NCBI RefSeq assembly: GCF_001507435.1
Contig: NZ_LMWH01000037.1
Location: 186,001-250,000 of the forward strand
Direction of reading: 5' to 3'
Origin: Streptomyces sp. NRRL F-5122
GTDB lineage: Bacteria; Actinomycetota; Actinomycetes; Streptomycetales; Streptomycetaceae
DNA length: 64,000 nucleotides
In this document: piece after piece, positions 16,215 through 28,459 of the stretch
How the letters are laid out: the number at the start of each line of letters is the position of its first letter
Position numbering within the stretch: position 1 is the stretch's first letter
Made by a program: the position numbers and the translations under genes
Notes under the pieces: model-generated
Told to the model about the DNA's origin: nothing
Seen by the model: the letters and a program-made list of their open reading frames with translations, nothing else
Databases searched by the model: none

Positions 16215-16700
16215 CTAGTCCGCCGGCCCCGGCAGCAGCCCGCGCAGGGTTTCGCACTGCCGGTGGTCGATCATGTGCCGGACGGCCTCGGTGACCGTCT
16301 CGGCCAGCGTCGGCGACACCTCGCGCAGCAGCCGGCGCCCCTTCTCGGTGAGGGCCACCTCGATGCCGCGCTTGTCGCCGCACACCGAGCGCCGAGTGAC
16401 CAGATCGGCGTGGTGCAGACAGGCGATCTGATAGGTGAGGCGTGTCTTGGGCCGGCCCAGCATCTCGGCGATCCGCGACATGCGCAGGGCCGCGCCCGGC
16501 TGGTCGGCCAGCAGGCACAGCACGAGGAACTCGTCGTGCGAGACGCCGAGGGTGTCCTTGACCTGGGAGCGCAGTCGCTGCTCGATGGCCCCGGCCGCGG
16601 CCAGCAACTGCATCCAGGCCCGCAGTTCGGCCGGCAGCAGCCCGCTCTCGTCCGTCCCGTCGCATGCGGGCTGGTCGGCGGGCACGGGTGAATGGGCCAT
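16215..16700 (-). CDS. MarR family transcriptional regulator
   Basis: A 161-residue winged-helix repressor. Dimerisation helices flank the DNA-binding core SRIAEMLGRPKTRLTYQIACLHHADLVTR, followed by the wing SVCGDKRGIEVALTEKGRRLL. The two cysteines (in IACLHH and SVCGD) could make it thiol-responsive. The start is chosen at ATG 16700 (MAHSPVPAD); a longer form from 16766 is possible. A small dyad TCCA-GAAT-TGGA at 16722-16733 lies just upstream and may be an autoregulatory site. It faces the pirin-GNAT operon and may control it. Confidence 0.87.
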   Translation of the reverse strand: MAHSPVPADQPACDGTDESGLLPAELRAWMQLLAAAGAIEQRLRSQVKDTLGVSHDEFLVLCLLADQPGAALRMSRIAEMLGRPKTRLTYQIACLHHADLVTRRSVCGDKRGIEVALTEKGRRLLREVSPTLAETVTEAVRHMIDHRQCETLRGLLPGPAD

Positions 16701-16877
16701 GGTCCCTGAGTTTACCGGTTGTCCAGAATTGGATGAGAGGTGGAGTTCGTCTCCGGGACGAACCACACCCCGGGCTCCTTCGCCCCCTTGCTTCTCACAG
16801 TGCGGACGCCCCTCTTGACGCAGGCCGGAGCCGGATCGACACTCGGAGTGAATTTCCTAGTGGATCGGTAGGGAAGC

Positions 16878-17000
16878 ATGGGGTGCCTGGAGCCGGCCAT
16901 CGGCAGTGTGAGCCGCACGCGCCGGCAGTCCCTCCTTCTGACCTCCCGCCGTCACATCGATCTGCTGCGTGTCTGCAGCGCGGCCGGCCCCCTGCGCTGA
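16878..17000 (+). CDS. Putative actinobacterial leader peptide (HIDLLRV type)
   Basis: A 40-codon ORF, or 30 codons from GTG 16908, encodes a basic peptide ending in LTSRRHIDLLRVCSAAGPLR. The RRHIDLLRVCSA core matches, from memory, a family of Streptomyces leader peptides found in front of sulfur and cysteine genes. It ends 109 nt before the GST-like gene and is followed within 4 nt by a hairpin. The likely role is cis-acting control of the downstream gene by translation of the leader, with a single Cys codon near its end. The real start is uncertain; GGGAAG lies close to the ATG. Confidence 0.65.
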   Translation: MGCLEPAIGSVSRTRRQSLLLTSRRHIDLLRVCSAAGPLR

Positions 17001-17003
17001 ACC

Positions 17004-17018
17004 GGCCCGTGCCGGGCC
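17004..17018 (+). promoter_or_regulatory. Hairpin directly after the leader peptide, attenuator candidate
   Basis: The perfect 6-bp stem GGCCCG/CGGGCC with a TGC loop begins 4 nt past the leader stop codon. A ribosome stalled near the end of the leader would cover or expose it, which fits transcription attenuation. No T-run follows. Confidence 0.4.
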
Positions 17019-17108
17019 CCGCCGCTCACCCCCGCGCCGCCCGGGCGTCCCGTCCGCCCCGTGGCCGCCGCCCTCTGCACCTTCGCGCACCAGCACCCGG
17101 GGAGACAC

Positions 17109-18002
17109 ATGTCCGCTCATGACCTGACCGCCCTCCCGACGCCCCGGCCCGTCCCGGTCTTCCGGGGCCGTATCGGCCGCGACGCGCGCAGCGGCCACTA
17201 CGCCGTACCGCGCCGCTACCACCTCCATTTGTGCCTGTCCTGTCCGCCCTGTCTGCGGACAGCCGTCGTGCACAGCCTGCTCGGCCTGGAGGCCGACTGC
17301 CCCGTGACGTTGTTGCCCGCGGTCCCCGACGGGCCGGGCGGCGAGCACTCAGCGCTGCGGCCGCTCTACGAGGCGAGCGCCCACCACTACCCCGGGGCCG
17401 CCGTCGCACCGGTGCTCAGCGACGACTGGTCGGGCCGGATCGTCAGCACACACGCCCCGGACATCATGCGCGATCTGGCCCTGCACTTCGGCACGGGCGC
17501 GACGGCGCTGTATCCGCCGGGCGCCGAAGCCGAGATCGAGGGCGTCCGGCGGCTGTGCGAGCTGGGTGTCGACGCGGCCGCACAGCGCGCCGGACGGGTC
17601 GACGCCGACGCGGAGGAACGGGCCGCGGCGCTCGGCTCGCTGCTGCGCACACTCAGTGCGCTGGAGGGCCGGCTGACCGACGCGGACTATCTGCTCGGTG
17701 GGCAACTCACCGCGGCCGACGTCGAGTTGTGGGTGAGTCTGGTGCAACTGGACACCGTGCACCGCTGGCACCTCGATGCTGCCGCGGTACACCGCATCGC
17801 CGACCATCCGCGTCTGTGGGCCTACGCTCGCGCGCTGGCCGCCCACCCCGCCTTCGGCGGCCTTCTCGACCTCGACGGCATCGCCCGCAGGCACCACGCG
17901 CACTGCCGGGGACTCGAGGCCGCGGGGGCGGCGGTGCAGATCGTGGACTGGTGCGGGCACTTGCCCGAAGCGGCGCGAGCGGTCGCGGACACCCGCCGGT
18001 GA
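17109..18002 (+). CDS. Glutathione S-transferase-like protein (glutathionyl-hydroquinone reductase family)
   Basis: A 297-residue GST-fold protein. The thioredoxin-like N-terminal half contains CLSCPPCLRT near residue 43, aligned with the CPWAHRT active site of GS-hydroquinone reductases, and the helical C-terminal GST domain includes LTDADYLLGGQLTAADVELW near residue 198. Streptomyces uses mycothiol, not glutathione, so the cofactor is probably mycothiol or ergothioneine; this is inference. The leader peptide just upstream supports a link to thiol or sulfur metabolism. Start: ATG 17109 after GGGGAGA. Confidence 0.78.
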   Translation: MSAHDLTALPTPRPVPVFRGRIGRDARSGHYAVPRRYHLHLCLSCPPCLRTAVVHSLLGLEADCPVTLLPAVPDGPGGEHSALRPLYEASAHHYPGAAVAPVLSDDWSGRIVSTHAPDIMRDLALHFGTGATALYPPGAEAEIEGVRRLCELGVDAAAQRAGRVDADAEERAAALGSLLRTLSALEGRLTDADYLLGGQLTAADVELWVSLVQLDTVHRWHLDAAAVHRIADHPRLWAYARALAAHPAFGGLLDLDGIARRHHAHCRGLEAAGAAVQIVDWCGHLPEAARAVADTRR

Positions 18003-18090
18003 CAGGGCGGGTGGTCCCGGGTCGTCCTTCTGTCCACCGGTGACGGCCTCGGCCGCCTCCGTCCCCGTCACGCCGAGCGGTGACATGCGA

Positions 18091-18123
18091 CCGCCCCGGC
18101 CGGATCCGATCCGGCCGGGGCGG
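18091..18123. terminator. Bidirectional terminator between GST-like gene and icd
   Basis: A 16-bp perfect inverted repeat (CCGCCCCGGCCGGATC and its complement) with a single central base lies between convergent genes, 22 nt past the icd stop and 88 nt past the GST-like stop. Confidence 0.75.
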
Positions 18124-18145
18124 CTGTCACGCTGAAGGCCGCTGC

Positions 18146-21716
<3,571 letters not shown>

Positions 21717-22041
21717 CGCCCACCTCCCGGGGCCAGGAGGTCGCCCGAGGGCCGGATGTGAGGAGTCGTCACCTTGCCACCTGCTCGAATACGGACCGCA
21801 CGGCCGGGCGCCCACGGAGGCACGACGGAGTGCGGAGGGGATGCACGATCACGCCCGGATCGGGTGTACGCCGTCCGGAGCGAAGGTTCATCCTGCCGTA
21901 TTCGGGTGTGCGGCCGTCACCGGGCCGATCCGAAACGGCCACTGACGTGCGCTCAGCCACATCCGCCCCGCCGGCCGGGTACCGGCCGCGGTCATCGGTT
22001 CTCCGGCGTGGACGGGGAGTTCGTCGCTCCGCGGGCCGCGG
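21717..22041. other. Intergenic region, 325 bp, no gene seen
   Basis: It lies between the MscS start and the crotonase stop (both minus strand). It should hold the MscS promoter, but no clear -35/-10 pair was found. Open frames here lack start sites and codon bias. Confidence 0.5.
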
Positions 22042-22806
22042 TCACAGGTCAGAGAACGACCCGTGCCGCCCGGCCCCCGAGGAGAAGCGGGCCGCGCCCT
22101 CCAGACCCTCCGCCAGCACGTCCATGCCGTACCGCAGTTCACCGCGCATGGCCGCGGCCTCCTCCAGGCCCTCCTGGTCGAGCACGGAGGCGCGGTCGCC
22201 GCGCAGGCAGGCCTGCGGGAACCGGGCGATGGAGGCGGCCAGTTCCTCGGCTTCGGCGCGCGAGCGACCCGTCGGGACGACGCGGTTGGCGAGCCCCGTC
22301 TCCGCTGCCTCCTGGGCCGTCACGGGACGGCCGGTGAGAATCATGTCCATCGCCCGGCTGGTACCGATCAGCCGCGGCAGCCGCACCGTCCCGCCGTCGA
22401 CGAGCGGTACGCCCCAGCGGCGGCAGAAGACCCCGAACACCGCGTCCTGTTCGGCGACCCGCAGATCGCACCAGAGCGCCAGCTCCAGACCGCCCGCCAC
22501 TGCATGCCCCGCGACCGCAGCGATCACCGGCTTGGACAGCCTGAGCCGGGTCGGCCCCATCGGGCCGTCGCCGTCCTGGGCCACCCGGTTGCCGCGCCGG
22601 GTCCCGACCGCCTTGAGATCGGCGCCCGCGCAGAACGTGCCGCCCTCGCCCCACAGCACCGCGACCCGTGCGGAGGCATCCGCCTCGAACTCCCGGAAGG
22701 CGGCGGCGAGTGCGGCGGCGGTGGGGCCGTCCACCGCGTTCCGGGCCTCGGGGCGGGAGAGCACGACGGTGGTGACGTACCCCTGACGTTCGATCCGGAC
22801 CGGCAT
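22042..22806 (-). CDS. Crotonase/enoyl-CoA hydratase family protein
   Basis: A 254-residue crotonase fold. The oxyanion-hole segments are GTFCAGADLK (near residue 56) and AVAGGLELAL (near residue 102). The first catalytic Glu of hydratases is present in GGLELAL, but the second, expected before the GG of FCRRWGVPLVDGG, is replaced by Cys, so classic water addition to enoyl-CoA is unlikely. It may isomerise, hydrolyse or decarboxylate an acyl-CoA instead. No acyl-CoA genes adjoin it. Start: ATG 22806 after AAAGGGG. Confidence 0.85.
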   Translation of the reverse strand: MPVRIERQGYVTTVVLSRPEARNAVDGPTAAALAAAFREFEADASARVAVLWGEGGTFCAGADLKAVGTRRGNRVAQDGDGPMGPTRLRLSKPVIAAVAGHAVAGGLELALWCDLRVAEQDAVFGVFCRRWGVPLVDGGTVRLPRLIGTSRAMDMILTGRPVTAQEAAETGLANRVVPTGRSRAEAEELAASIARFPQACLRGDRASVLDQEGLEEAAAMRGELRYGMDVLAEGLEGAARFSSGAGRHGSFSDL

Positions 22807-22880
22807 CGGGCTGCCCCTTTCACACGGACGGGAGGGCTGGCCCCGCCGAGGTTACCCGGGAGTACGGTCGTTGTCCGGTC

Positions 22881-23843
22881 TCAGATCACCTTCAGCCGAA
22901 CCAACGCGCCCAGGGTCAGCGCGCCGGGCAGCAGGGGCACCCACACCGTGATGATGCGGTACGCGAGGACGACCGCGGTCGCCAGGGCCACCGGGGCGCC
23001 CGCCGCCACCAGGGCGACGATCAGCGCCGCTTCCACCGAGCCGATGCCGCCGGGGGTGGGTACGGCGGCGACCGCGATGGTCGCGGCCAGGTAGGCCACG
23101 GCCATGTGCGCGGGAGGCACCGGGAGCTCCAGCGCCCGACCGACCGCGGCGAGCCCCGCGGCCTGCAGCGCGGGGAAGGCCAGCGATCCACCCCACAGGG
23201 CGAGCGCGCGGGCGGGACGAGTGTGCACCGTCCGTGCCTCGCCGAGCGCCGAGCGCAGGAAGGTGAACACGGCGGTACGCAGCTTCCGGACGGCGAGGAC
23301 CACCACAGCCGCCACGCACACCACCCCGGCCACGGCGAGCAGCACCGGACCCACCGCCGGGGCGGGCACGAGGCTGTTGAGGCGGAGGGCGTTCGGGAAG
23401 GCGATCAGCAGCGCCAGCAGCAGACCGGTCCGGGCGATCGACTCGGCGAGCAGATACAGCGCGACCGCGGCGGAGGAACTGGCCAGCGGCACCCCGCACA
23501 CCGCCATGAAGCGCAGATTGACGGCGCTCGCGCCGAGCCCGGTCGGCAGGAGGTGGTTGGCCGCGCCCGCCGCGAACTGGGTGGCGAGCAGCCGGCGCAC
23601 GGGCAGCCGCTGGACCACGGCGCCCTGACGGGTGAAGGCGGCCGCGACCCAGGTCAGACAGGTCGCACCGGCGGCGGCCACCAGCCATGGCCACTCGGCC
23701 GAGGCCAGCTGGCCGAATCCCGCCGCGAGCACGGCCCGGTGCTGCACCGCGACCACCAGTACGAGCACGAGCGGGAGCAGGCACAGGATCTGGCGGACCG
23801 GAACACGTCTGGGGAATCCCTGGGGGAGACGTACGGCACTCAC
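22881..23843 (-). CDS. Lysylphosphatidylglycerol synthase/UPF0104-type membrane protein
   Basis: A 320-residue integral membrane protein with seven or eight helices. Signature pieces are NHLLPTGLGASAVNLRF near residue 93 and AAVPTPGGIGSVEAAL near residue 270, as in the flippase-like domain of MprF without its synthase half. It is a predicted lipid flippase or glycolipid transporter. The start is taken as GTG 23843 (VSAVRLPQGFPRR); the long open frame further upstream runs antisense to the ABC gene and is a shadow. It is divergent from the ABC exporter. Confidence 0.8.
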   Translation of the reverse strand: MSAVRLPQGFPRRVPVRQILCLLPLVLVLVVAVQHRAVLAAGFGQLASAEWPWLVAAAGATCLTWVAAAFTRQGAVVQRLPVRRLLATQFAAGAANHLLPTGLGASAVNLRFMAVCGVPLASSSAAVALYLLAESIARTGLLLALLIAFPNALRLNSLVPAPAVGPVLLAVAGVVCVAAVVVLAVRKLRTAVFTFLRSALGEARTVHTRPARALALWGGSLAFPALQAAGLAAVGRALELPVPPAHMAVAYLAATIAVAAVPTPGGIGSVEAALIVALVAAGAPVALATAVVLAYRIITVWVPLLPGALTLGALVRLKVI

Positions 23844-24003
23844 ATCGGCAGAGGTTTTCCGCGCCGCACCAACGTGAGGTTGCGGGCGCGGAGACAGCGG
23901 TTGACGTGCTGGGCAAGGCACGGATGCGCCGAGGTGTGCAGCCGCCGTCCGCCCCGGCGCGGCGGCACTTCCGCCGGGGTCCATGGCCCGCGCACGTCGT
24001 GCA

Positions 24004-24034
24004 TTGACCTCAATATCGCTCGAGGTTCTAACGT
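24004..24034 (+). promoter_or_regulatory. SoxR-type promoter of the ABC exporter
   Basis: The 18-bp dyad CCTCAATATCGCTCGAGG (24008-24025) differs by a base or two from the SoxR consensus CCTCAAG-N4-CTTGAGG. It sits between TTGACC (24004-24009) and TAACGT (24029-24034), a 19-bp spacer typical of MerR-family activation. The predicted transcription start coincides with the ATG at 24042, giving a leaderless mRNA. SoxR in Streptomyces responds to redox-active compounds such as actinorhodin (known). Confidence 0.75.
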
Positions 24035-24041
24035 CGGTCAC

Positions 24042-25937
24042 ATGAGCATGGAGACCACCGCCTGGCAGCAACTGCACAGTGTCATGACCGCGCAACGGGA
24101 GCGCCGCCCGTTCGACCGCGCCACGCTGCGCCGCATCGGCGCGTTCGCCCGTCCGCACCGCCGCCGCATCGCGCAGTTCGTCGTGGTCAGCGTGGTGACC
24201 GCGCTGCTCGCCGTCGCGACGCCCGTTCTCGCCGGACGTGTCGTCGACGCGATCGTGTCGCACGGCGACGGGGGGAGGGTCGTACGGCTGTCGCTGCTCA
24301 TCGCCGTCATCGCGCTCGCCGAGGCGGCGCTCGGACTCCTCGCGCGCCGGCTGTCGGCCTCGCTCGGGGAGGGGCTGATCCTCGATCTGCGCACGGCTGT
24401 GTTCGATCATGTGCAGCGCATGCCGGTCGCGTTCTTCACACGTACGCGTACGGGTGCGCTCGTCAGTCGACTCAACAACGACGTCATCGGTGCGCAGCGC
24501 GCCTTCAGCAACACGCTCTCGGGAGTCGTCGGCAACTTCGTCACGCTGCTGCTCACACTCGCCGTGATGCTGACGCTGTCCTGGCAGATCACCCTGCTCG
24601 CACTGCTGCTGCTGCCGGTCTTCGTGGTCCCCGCCAGACGGACGGGCAGCCGCATGGCACGGCTGCAGCGCGAGGCCGCCGACCTGAACGCGGCGATGGG
24701 CACCCGGATGACCGAACGCTTCTCCGCGCCCGGTGCCACGCTCGTGAAGCTCTTCGGACGGCCGGAGGAGGAGTCCGCCGAGTTCGCGGCGCGGGCCCGG
24801 CGGGTGCGGGACATCGGGGTGCGCACGGCCATGGCGCAGTCCGCGTTCATCACCGCGCTCACCCTGGTCTCCGCCCTCGCGCTCGCCCTGGTCTACGGAC
24901 TCGGCGGCTGGTACGCCCTGCGCGGCACCCTGGAGGCGGGATCCGTCGTCTCGCTCGCACTCCTGCTCACCCGGCTCTACGCACCGCTCACCTCGCTCGC
25001 GGGTGCGCGGGTCGAGGTCATGAGCGCGCTCGTCAGCTTCGAGCGTGTCTTCGAGGTGCTGGACCTGAAGCCGCTGATCGAGGAGCGGCCCGATGCGCGC
25101 GAGATCCCCGGGGGGCCGGTGGCGGTGGAGTTCGACAACGTACGGTTCGCCTATCCCAGCGCCGACAAGGTCTCGCTCGCCTCGCTGGAGGAGGTGGCGG
25201 CCCTGGACACGCGGGGCGGCACGGAGATCCTGCACGGGGTGTCCTTCCGTGCCGAACCCGGGCAGACGGTCGCGCTGGTGGGATCCTCCGGCGCCGGCAA
25301 GTCCACCATCGCCGCGCTCCTGCCTAGGCTGTACGACGTCGACGAGGGCGCCGTGCGCGTGGGCGGCGCCGATGTCCGCGACCTGAGCGCGCGCTCACTG
25401 CGCGAGACCCTCGGCATGGTGACCCAGGACGGGCACCTGTTCCATGACACCGTGCGGGCCAATCTGCTCCTGGCCCGCGCGGACGCGACCGAGGACGACC
25501 TGTGGAACGCGCTGTGCCGGGCCCGGCTCGAGGATCTCGTACGGTCCCTGCCCGACGGTCTCGACACGGTCGTCGGCGAGCGCGGCTACCGCCTGTCCGG
25601 CGGCGAGCGCCAGCGGCTGACCATCGCCCGTCTGCTGCTGGCTCGGCAGCGCGTGGTCATCCTGGACGAGGCCACCGCGCATCTCGACAACACCTCGGAG
25701 GCCGCCGTCCAGGAGGCACTGACGGAGGCGCTGGAGGGCCGCACCGCCGTGGTCATCGCCCACCGGCTGTCCACCGTGCGGTCCGCCGACCTGATCCTCG
25801 TCGTCGAGGAGGGGCGCATCGTGGAGCGGGGCACGCACAAGGAGCTGCTGGCCGCGGGCGGGCGGTACGCGGAGCTGTACCGGACACAGTTCGACAGGGC
25901 GGCGGACCGGGGGACCGGCGCCGAGGCGGTGGCCTAG
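24042..25937 (+). CDS. ABC exporter, fused permease and ATPase, probable SoxR target
   Basis: A 631-residue half-transporter. Six helices (about residues 45-340) form the exporter permease, and the ATPase carries Walker A GSSGAGKST (near residue 415), signature LSGGERQR and Walker B VVILDEAT with the H-loop IAHRLS. Homodimers of this class extrude drugs or lipids. It starts at ATG 24042 with no Shine-Dalgarno site, matching the leaderless prediction; Met3 at 24048 is an alternative. The SoxR box upstream predicts induction by redox-cycling molecules, so the cargo may be a pigment antibiotic or related toxin. From memory it resembles S. coelicolor SCO7008. Confidence 0.92.
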   Translation: MSMETTAWQQLHSVMTAQRERRPFDRATLRRIGAFARPHRRRIAQFVVVSVVTALLAVATPVLAGRVVDAIVSHGDGGRVVRLSLLIAVIALAEAALGLLARRLSASLGEGLILDLRTAVFDHVQRMPVAFFTRTRTGALVSRLNNDVIGAQRAFSNTLSGVVGNFVTLLLTLAVMLTLSWQITLLALLLLPVFVVPARRTGSRMARLQREAADLNAAMGTRMTERFSAPGATLVKLFGRPEEESAEFAARARRVRDIGVRTAMAQSAFITALTLVSALALALVYGLGGWYALRGTLEAGSVVSLALLLTRLYAPLTSLAGARVEVMSALVSFERVFEVLDLKPLIEERPDAREIPGGPVAVEFDNVRFAYPSADKVSLASLEEVAALDTRGGTEILHGVSFRAEPGQTVALVGSSGAGKSTIAALLPRLYDVDEGAVRVGGADVRDLSARSLRETLGMVTQDGHLFHDTVRANLLLARADATEDDLWNALCRARLEDLVRSLPDGLDTVVGERGYRLSGGERQRLTIARLLLARQRVVILDEATAHLDNTSEAAVQEALTEALEGRTAVVIAHRLSTVRSADLILVVEEGRIVERGTHKELLAAGGRYAELYRTQFDRAADRGTGAEAVA

Positions 25938-26011
25938 TCGCAGTGGGCGTCCGAGCAGGCCGGACCTTAGCGTGATGGTGGGGAGGGGCGCTGCCCAGGG
26001 AGACGGTGACG

Positions 26012-27250
26012 ATGTCAGGGATGGACTACGCGGCACTGTTCGCCGCCACGCCGAGCCCCTACCTCGTACTGGCTCCCGACCTGACGATCGTCGAGGTCAA
26101 CCAGGCCTATCTGGACGCGACCAGACGGACCCGGGACAACCTCATCGGCCTGCACGTCTTCGAGGCCTTCCCCGACAACCCGGACGACCCCGAGGCCGAC
26201 GGTGTGCGGAACCTGAGCGCCTCGCTGCACCGGGTCCTGATCTCCCGGCGCCCCGACACGATGGCGCTGCAGAAGTACGACATCCCGATCATCGACCGTC
26301 CCGGCGTGTTCGAGGAGCGCTGGTGGTCCCCGATCAACACACCGATCCTCGGTCCGGACGGCAGCGTGACCTGCATCATCCACCGGGCCGAGGACGTGAC
26401 CTCCTACATCCAGACCCACCTCCGGGGCGGCTGGCCGCAGTCCGAGCGGCCCAGCGCCCGCGAGGCCCTGGAGGCCGAGCTGTACTCCAGGGCGCGCGAG
26501 TTGCAGCGGCTCAACGAGGAGCTGCGGCTCGCTCACACCCGGGAGCGGCGGGTGGCCGTGGCGTTGCAGGAGGCCATGCTCCAGTCGCCCGACCTGGCCC
26601 GGCACGAGAACGTCGCGGTGCGCTATCTGCCCGCCACCGGCTCCCTGAACGTGTGCGGCGACTGGTACGACTTCATCGACCTGTCCGACACGCGCTTCGC
26701 GGTGGCCGTCGGCGATGTCGTGGGGCACGGACTGGAGGCCGCCGCCGTCATGGGGATGCTCCGCAGCGCGCTGAGCGCGGCCATCCGCGCGCTGGAGCGG
26801 CCCGCCCAGGCGCTGGAGGTGCTGGGCCTGTACGCGCGGTCGGTTGAGGGTGCGCTGAACACCACCGCCGTCAAGGCCATGGTCGACACCCGCAGCCAGC
26901 TGATCATCTACAGCAGCGCCGGTCACCCGCCCCCGATCCTCGTCCACGCGGACGGGTCGCACGAGCTGCTCGACCAGGCGACGGACCCGCCGCTCGCGGC
27001 CCGGCCGCAGCATCTGCCCCGCCCGCAGGCCGGCCAGACCTACACCCCTGGTGACACTCTCGTGCTCTACACCGACGGGCTGATCGAACGCCGCGGCGAG
27101 CACATCGAAGCCGGCCTGGCCCGGCTCGCCGAGGCGCTCCGCCGGCACTGCGCGCTCAGCCCGGAACACCTTGCCGACGTTCTGCTGGCGCAGCTGGGAG
27201 TGGAGGGCGGCGCCCGCGACGACATCGCCCTGGTTGTCGTCCGGCTGTGA
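26012..27250 (+). CDS. PAS-domain PP2C/SpoIIE-type serine phosphatase
   Basis: A 412-residue signalling protein. An N-terminal PAS domain (about residues 3-125: YAALFAATPSPYLVLAPDLTIVEVNQAYLDA) is followed by a coiled linker rich in Arg/Glu and a SpoIIE PP2C domain from about residue 190. The metal-binding aspartates lie in CGDWYDF, VGDVVGHG and YTDGLIE, and the last in RDDIALVV. Such proteins dephosphorylate anti-sigma antagonists in response to a small ligand or redox state. ATG 26012 is preferred because AGGGAGA lies 8 nt upstream; GTG 26006 is too close. It has no kinase domain, unlike many Streptomyces relatives. Confidence 0.9.
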   Translation: MSGMDYAALFAATPSPYLVLAPDLTIVEVNQAYLDATRRTRDNLIGLHVFEAFPDNPDDPEADGVRNLSASLHRVLISRRPDTMALQKYDIPIIDRPGVFEERWWSPINTPILGPDGSVTCIIHRAEDVTSYIQTHLRGGWPQSERPSAREALEAELYSRARELQRLNEELRLAHTRERRVAVALQEAMLQSPDLARHENVAVRYLPATGSLNVCGDWYDFIDLSDTRFAVAVGDVVGHGLEAAAVMGMLRSALSAAIRALERPAQALEVLGLYARSVEGALNTTAVKAMVDTRSQLIIYSSAGHPPPILVHADGSHELLDQATDPPLAARPQHLPRPQAGQTYTPGDTLVLYTDGLIERRGEHIEAGLARLAEALRRHCALSPEHLADVLLAQLGVEGGARDDIALVVVRL

Positions 27251-27288
27251 CGGCACACCGCCTCCGGCGGACGGGTGATCCGGCGGGG

Positions 27289-28155
27289 TCAGCGGCCGAT
27301 GGTGTCGAGCTCGGCGACGGCGTCGGCGGGCAGGACCAGGTCGGCCGCGGCGATGTTCTCCCGGAGATGGGCGGGCGAGGACGTGCCGGGGATGACGACG
27401 ACGGCGGGTGAGCGCTGCAGCAGCCAGGCGAGAGCGACCTGCTGGGGGGAGGCCTCCAGGCGGGCCGCGACCTTGTGCAGGGTGTCGGACTGCAGCGGGC
27501 TGAATCCGCCCAGCGGGAAGAAGGGGGCGAAGGCGATGTCCTCGGCCGCGCACCGGTCCACCAGGGCGTCGGCCTGCCGGTTGACGAGGTTGTAGAGGTT
27601 CTGCACGGTGACGACGGGCGCGATGGACTGGGCCTCGGTGAGCTGCGTGGCGGAGACGCCGCTGAGTCCGAGGTGACGGACGAGGCCCTGCTGCTGGAGC
27701 TCGGCGAGGGCACCGAACTGCTCCGCCAGGGATTCCTCCTCCGGGGCGTCGTGGCCGCCGACGCGCAGGTTGACCACGTCCAGGGTGTCCAGTCCCAGGT
27801 GTGTGAGGTTCTCCCGCACCTGCGCCTTGAGGTCCGCCGGGTCCAGTGACGGGACCCAGCTCCCGTCGGCGGCCCGGCGGGCGCCGACCTTGGTGACGAT
27901 GTGCAGGCCGGCGGGGTACGGGAAGAGCGCTTCCTTGATCAGTTCGTTGACCACGGCGGGGCCGTAGAAGTCGGCGGTGTCGATGTGCGTGATGCCCGCA
28001 TCGACGGCCGCGCGCAGGACCGCGACGGCCTGGTTGCGGTCCCGGGGCGGTCCGAACACGTTCGGGCCCGCGAGCTGCATGGCGCCGTAGCCCATACGCG
28101 AGACGGTCATGCCGTCCGCGAGGTCGAACGTGCCGCCGGCAAGGGTGGTGGTCAT
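27289..28155 (-). CDS. Aldo/keto reductase
   Basis: A 288-residue NADPH-dependent TIM-barrel reductase. Catalytic Asp and Tyr lie in THIDTADFYG (near residue 58) and Lys in IVTKVGARR. The segment that usually holds the catalytic His (VDLYQLH) reads DVVNLRVGG, as in a distinct actinobacterial subgroup. The NADP-binding C-terminus shows VVVIPGTSS. The start, ATG 28155, follows GAGAGGAA. It stands alone; the substrate is unknown. Confidence 0.88.
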   Translation of the reverse strand: MTTTLAGGTFDLADGMTVSRMGYGAMQLAGPNVFGPPRDRNQAVAVLRAAVDAGITHIDTADFYGPAVVNELIKEALFPYPAGLHIVTKVGARRAADGSWVPSLDPADLKAQVRENLTHLGLDTLDVVNLRVGGHDAPEEESLAEQFGALAELQQQGLVRHLGLSGVSATQLTEAQSIAPVVTVQNLYNLVNRQADALVDRCAAEDIAFAPFFPLGGFSPLQSDTLHKVAARLEASPQQVALAWLLQRSPAVVVIPGTSSPAHLRENIAAADLVLPADAVAELDTIGR

Positions 28156-28459
28156 CGGGGGGTTCCTCTCGTTTCATGTCCCGCAGCGGGCCGGTGCCCC
28201 TGGGAGACCCGGATGCCGTCGCCGGGTGATCGTCCCGGCGTTGTCCATCCTCGAAGCGTGTCGAGGGCGACGGCAGTTCCCCGGTGTTCCTGGGGCCGAC
28301 AGGACCAGCCACGGACGTGCACGGGCGGCTGGTCCCAGGCTGCGCCCAGGAGAGCTCGCCTCCGCGTGACCAGGATCTCGTGGCCGGACTGTTCGAAATT
28401 CGGGCAAACCCTGCTAGGAATGTGTAATAGTCATCTATTTCCTTCAGGAAAGCCCGCTC
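28156..28459. other. Divergent intergenic region, 304 bp
   Basis: It lies between the aldo/keto reductase and DUF6400 starts. The right end becomes A+T-rich and holds the promoter listed next; the left part should hold the reductase promoter, which was not resolved. No ORF with coding bias was seen. Confidence 0.5.
28392..28420 (+). promoter_or_regulatory. Candidate promoter of the DUF6400 gene
   Basis: TTCGAA (28392-28397) and TAGGAA (28415-28420) are separated by 17 bp in a locally A+T-rich stretch, 40 nt upstream of the start codon. The match to HrdB consensus is moderate. Confidence 0.4.

Noticed and set aside
22881..25235. Open frame of 784 codons spanning the membrane protein and antisense to the ABC gene
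   Set aside because: Only the C-terminal 320 residues are protein-like; the rest is a shadow of the exporter gene.
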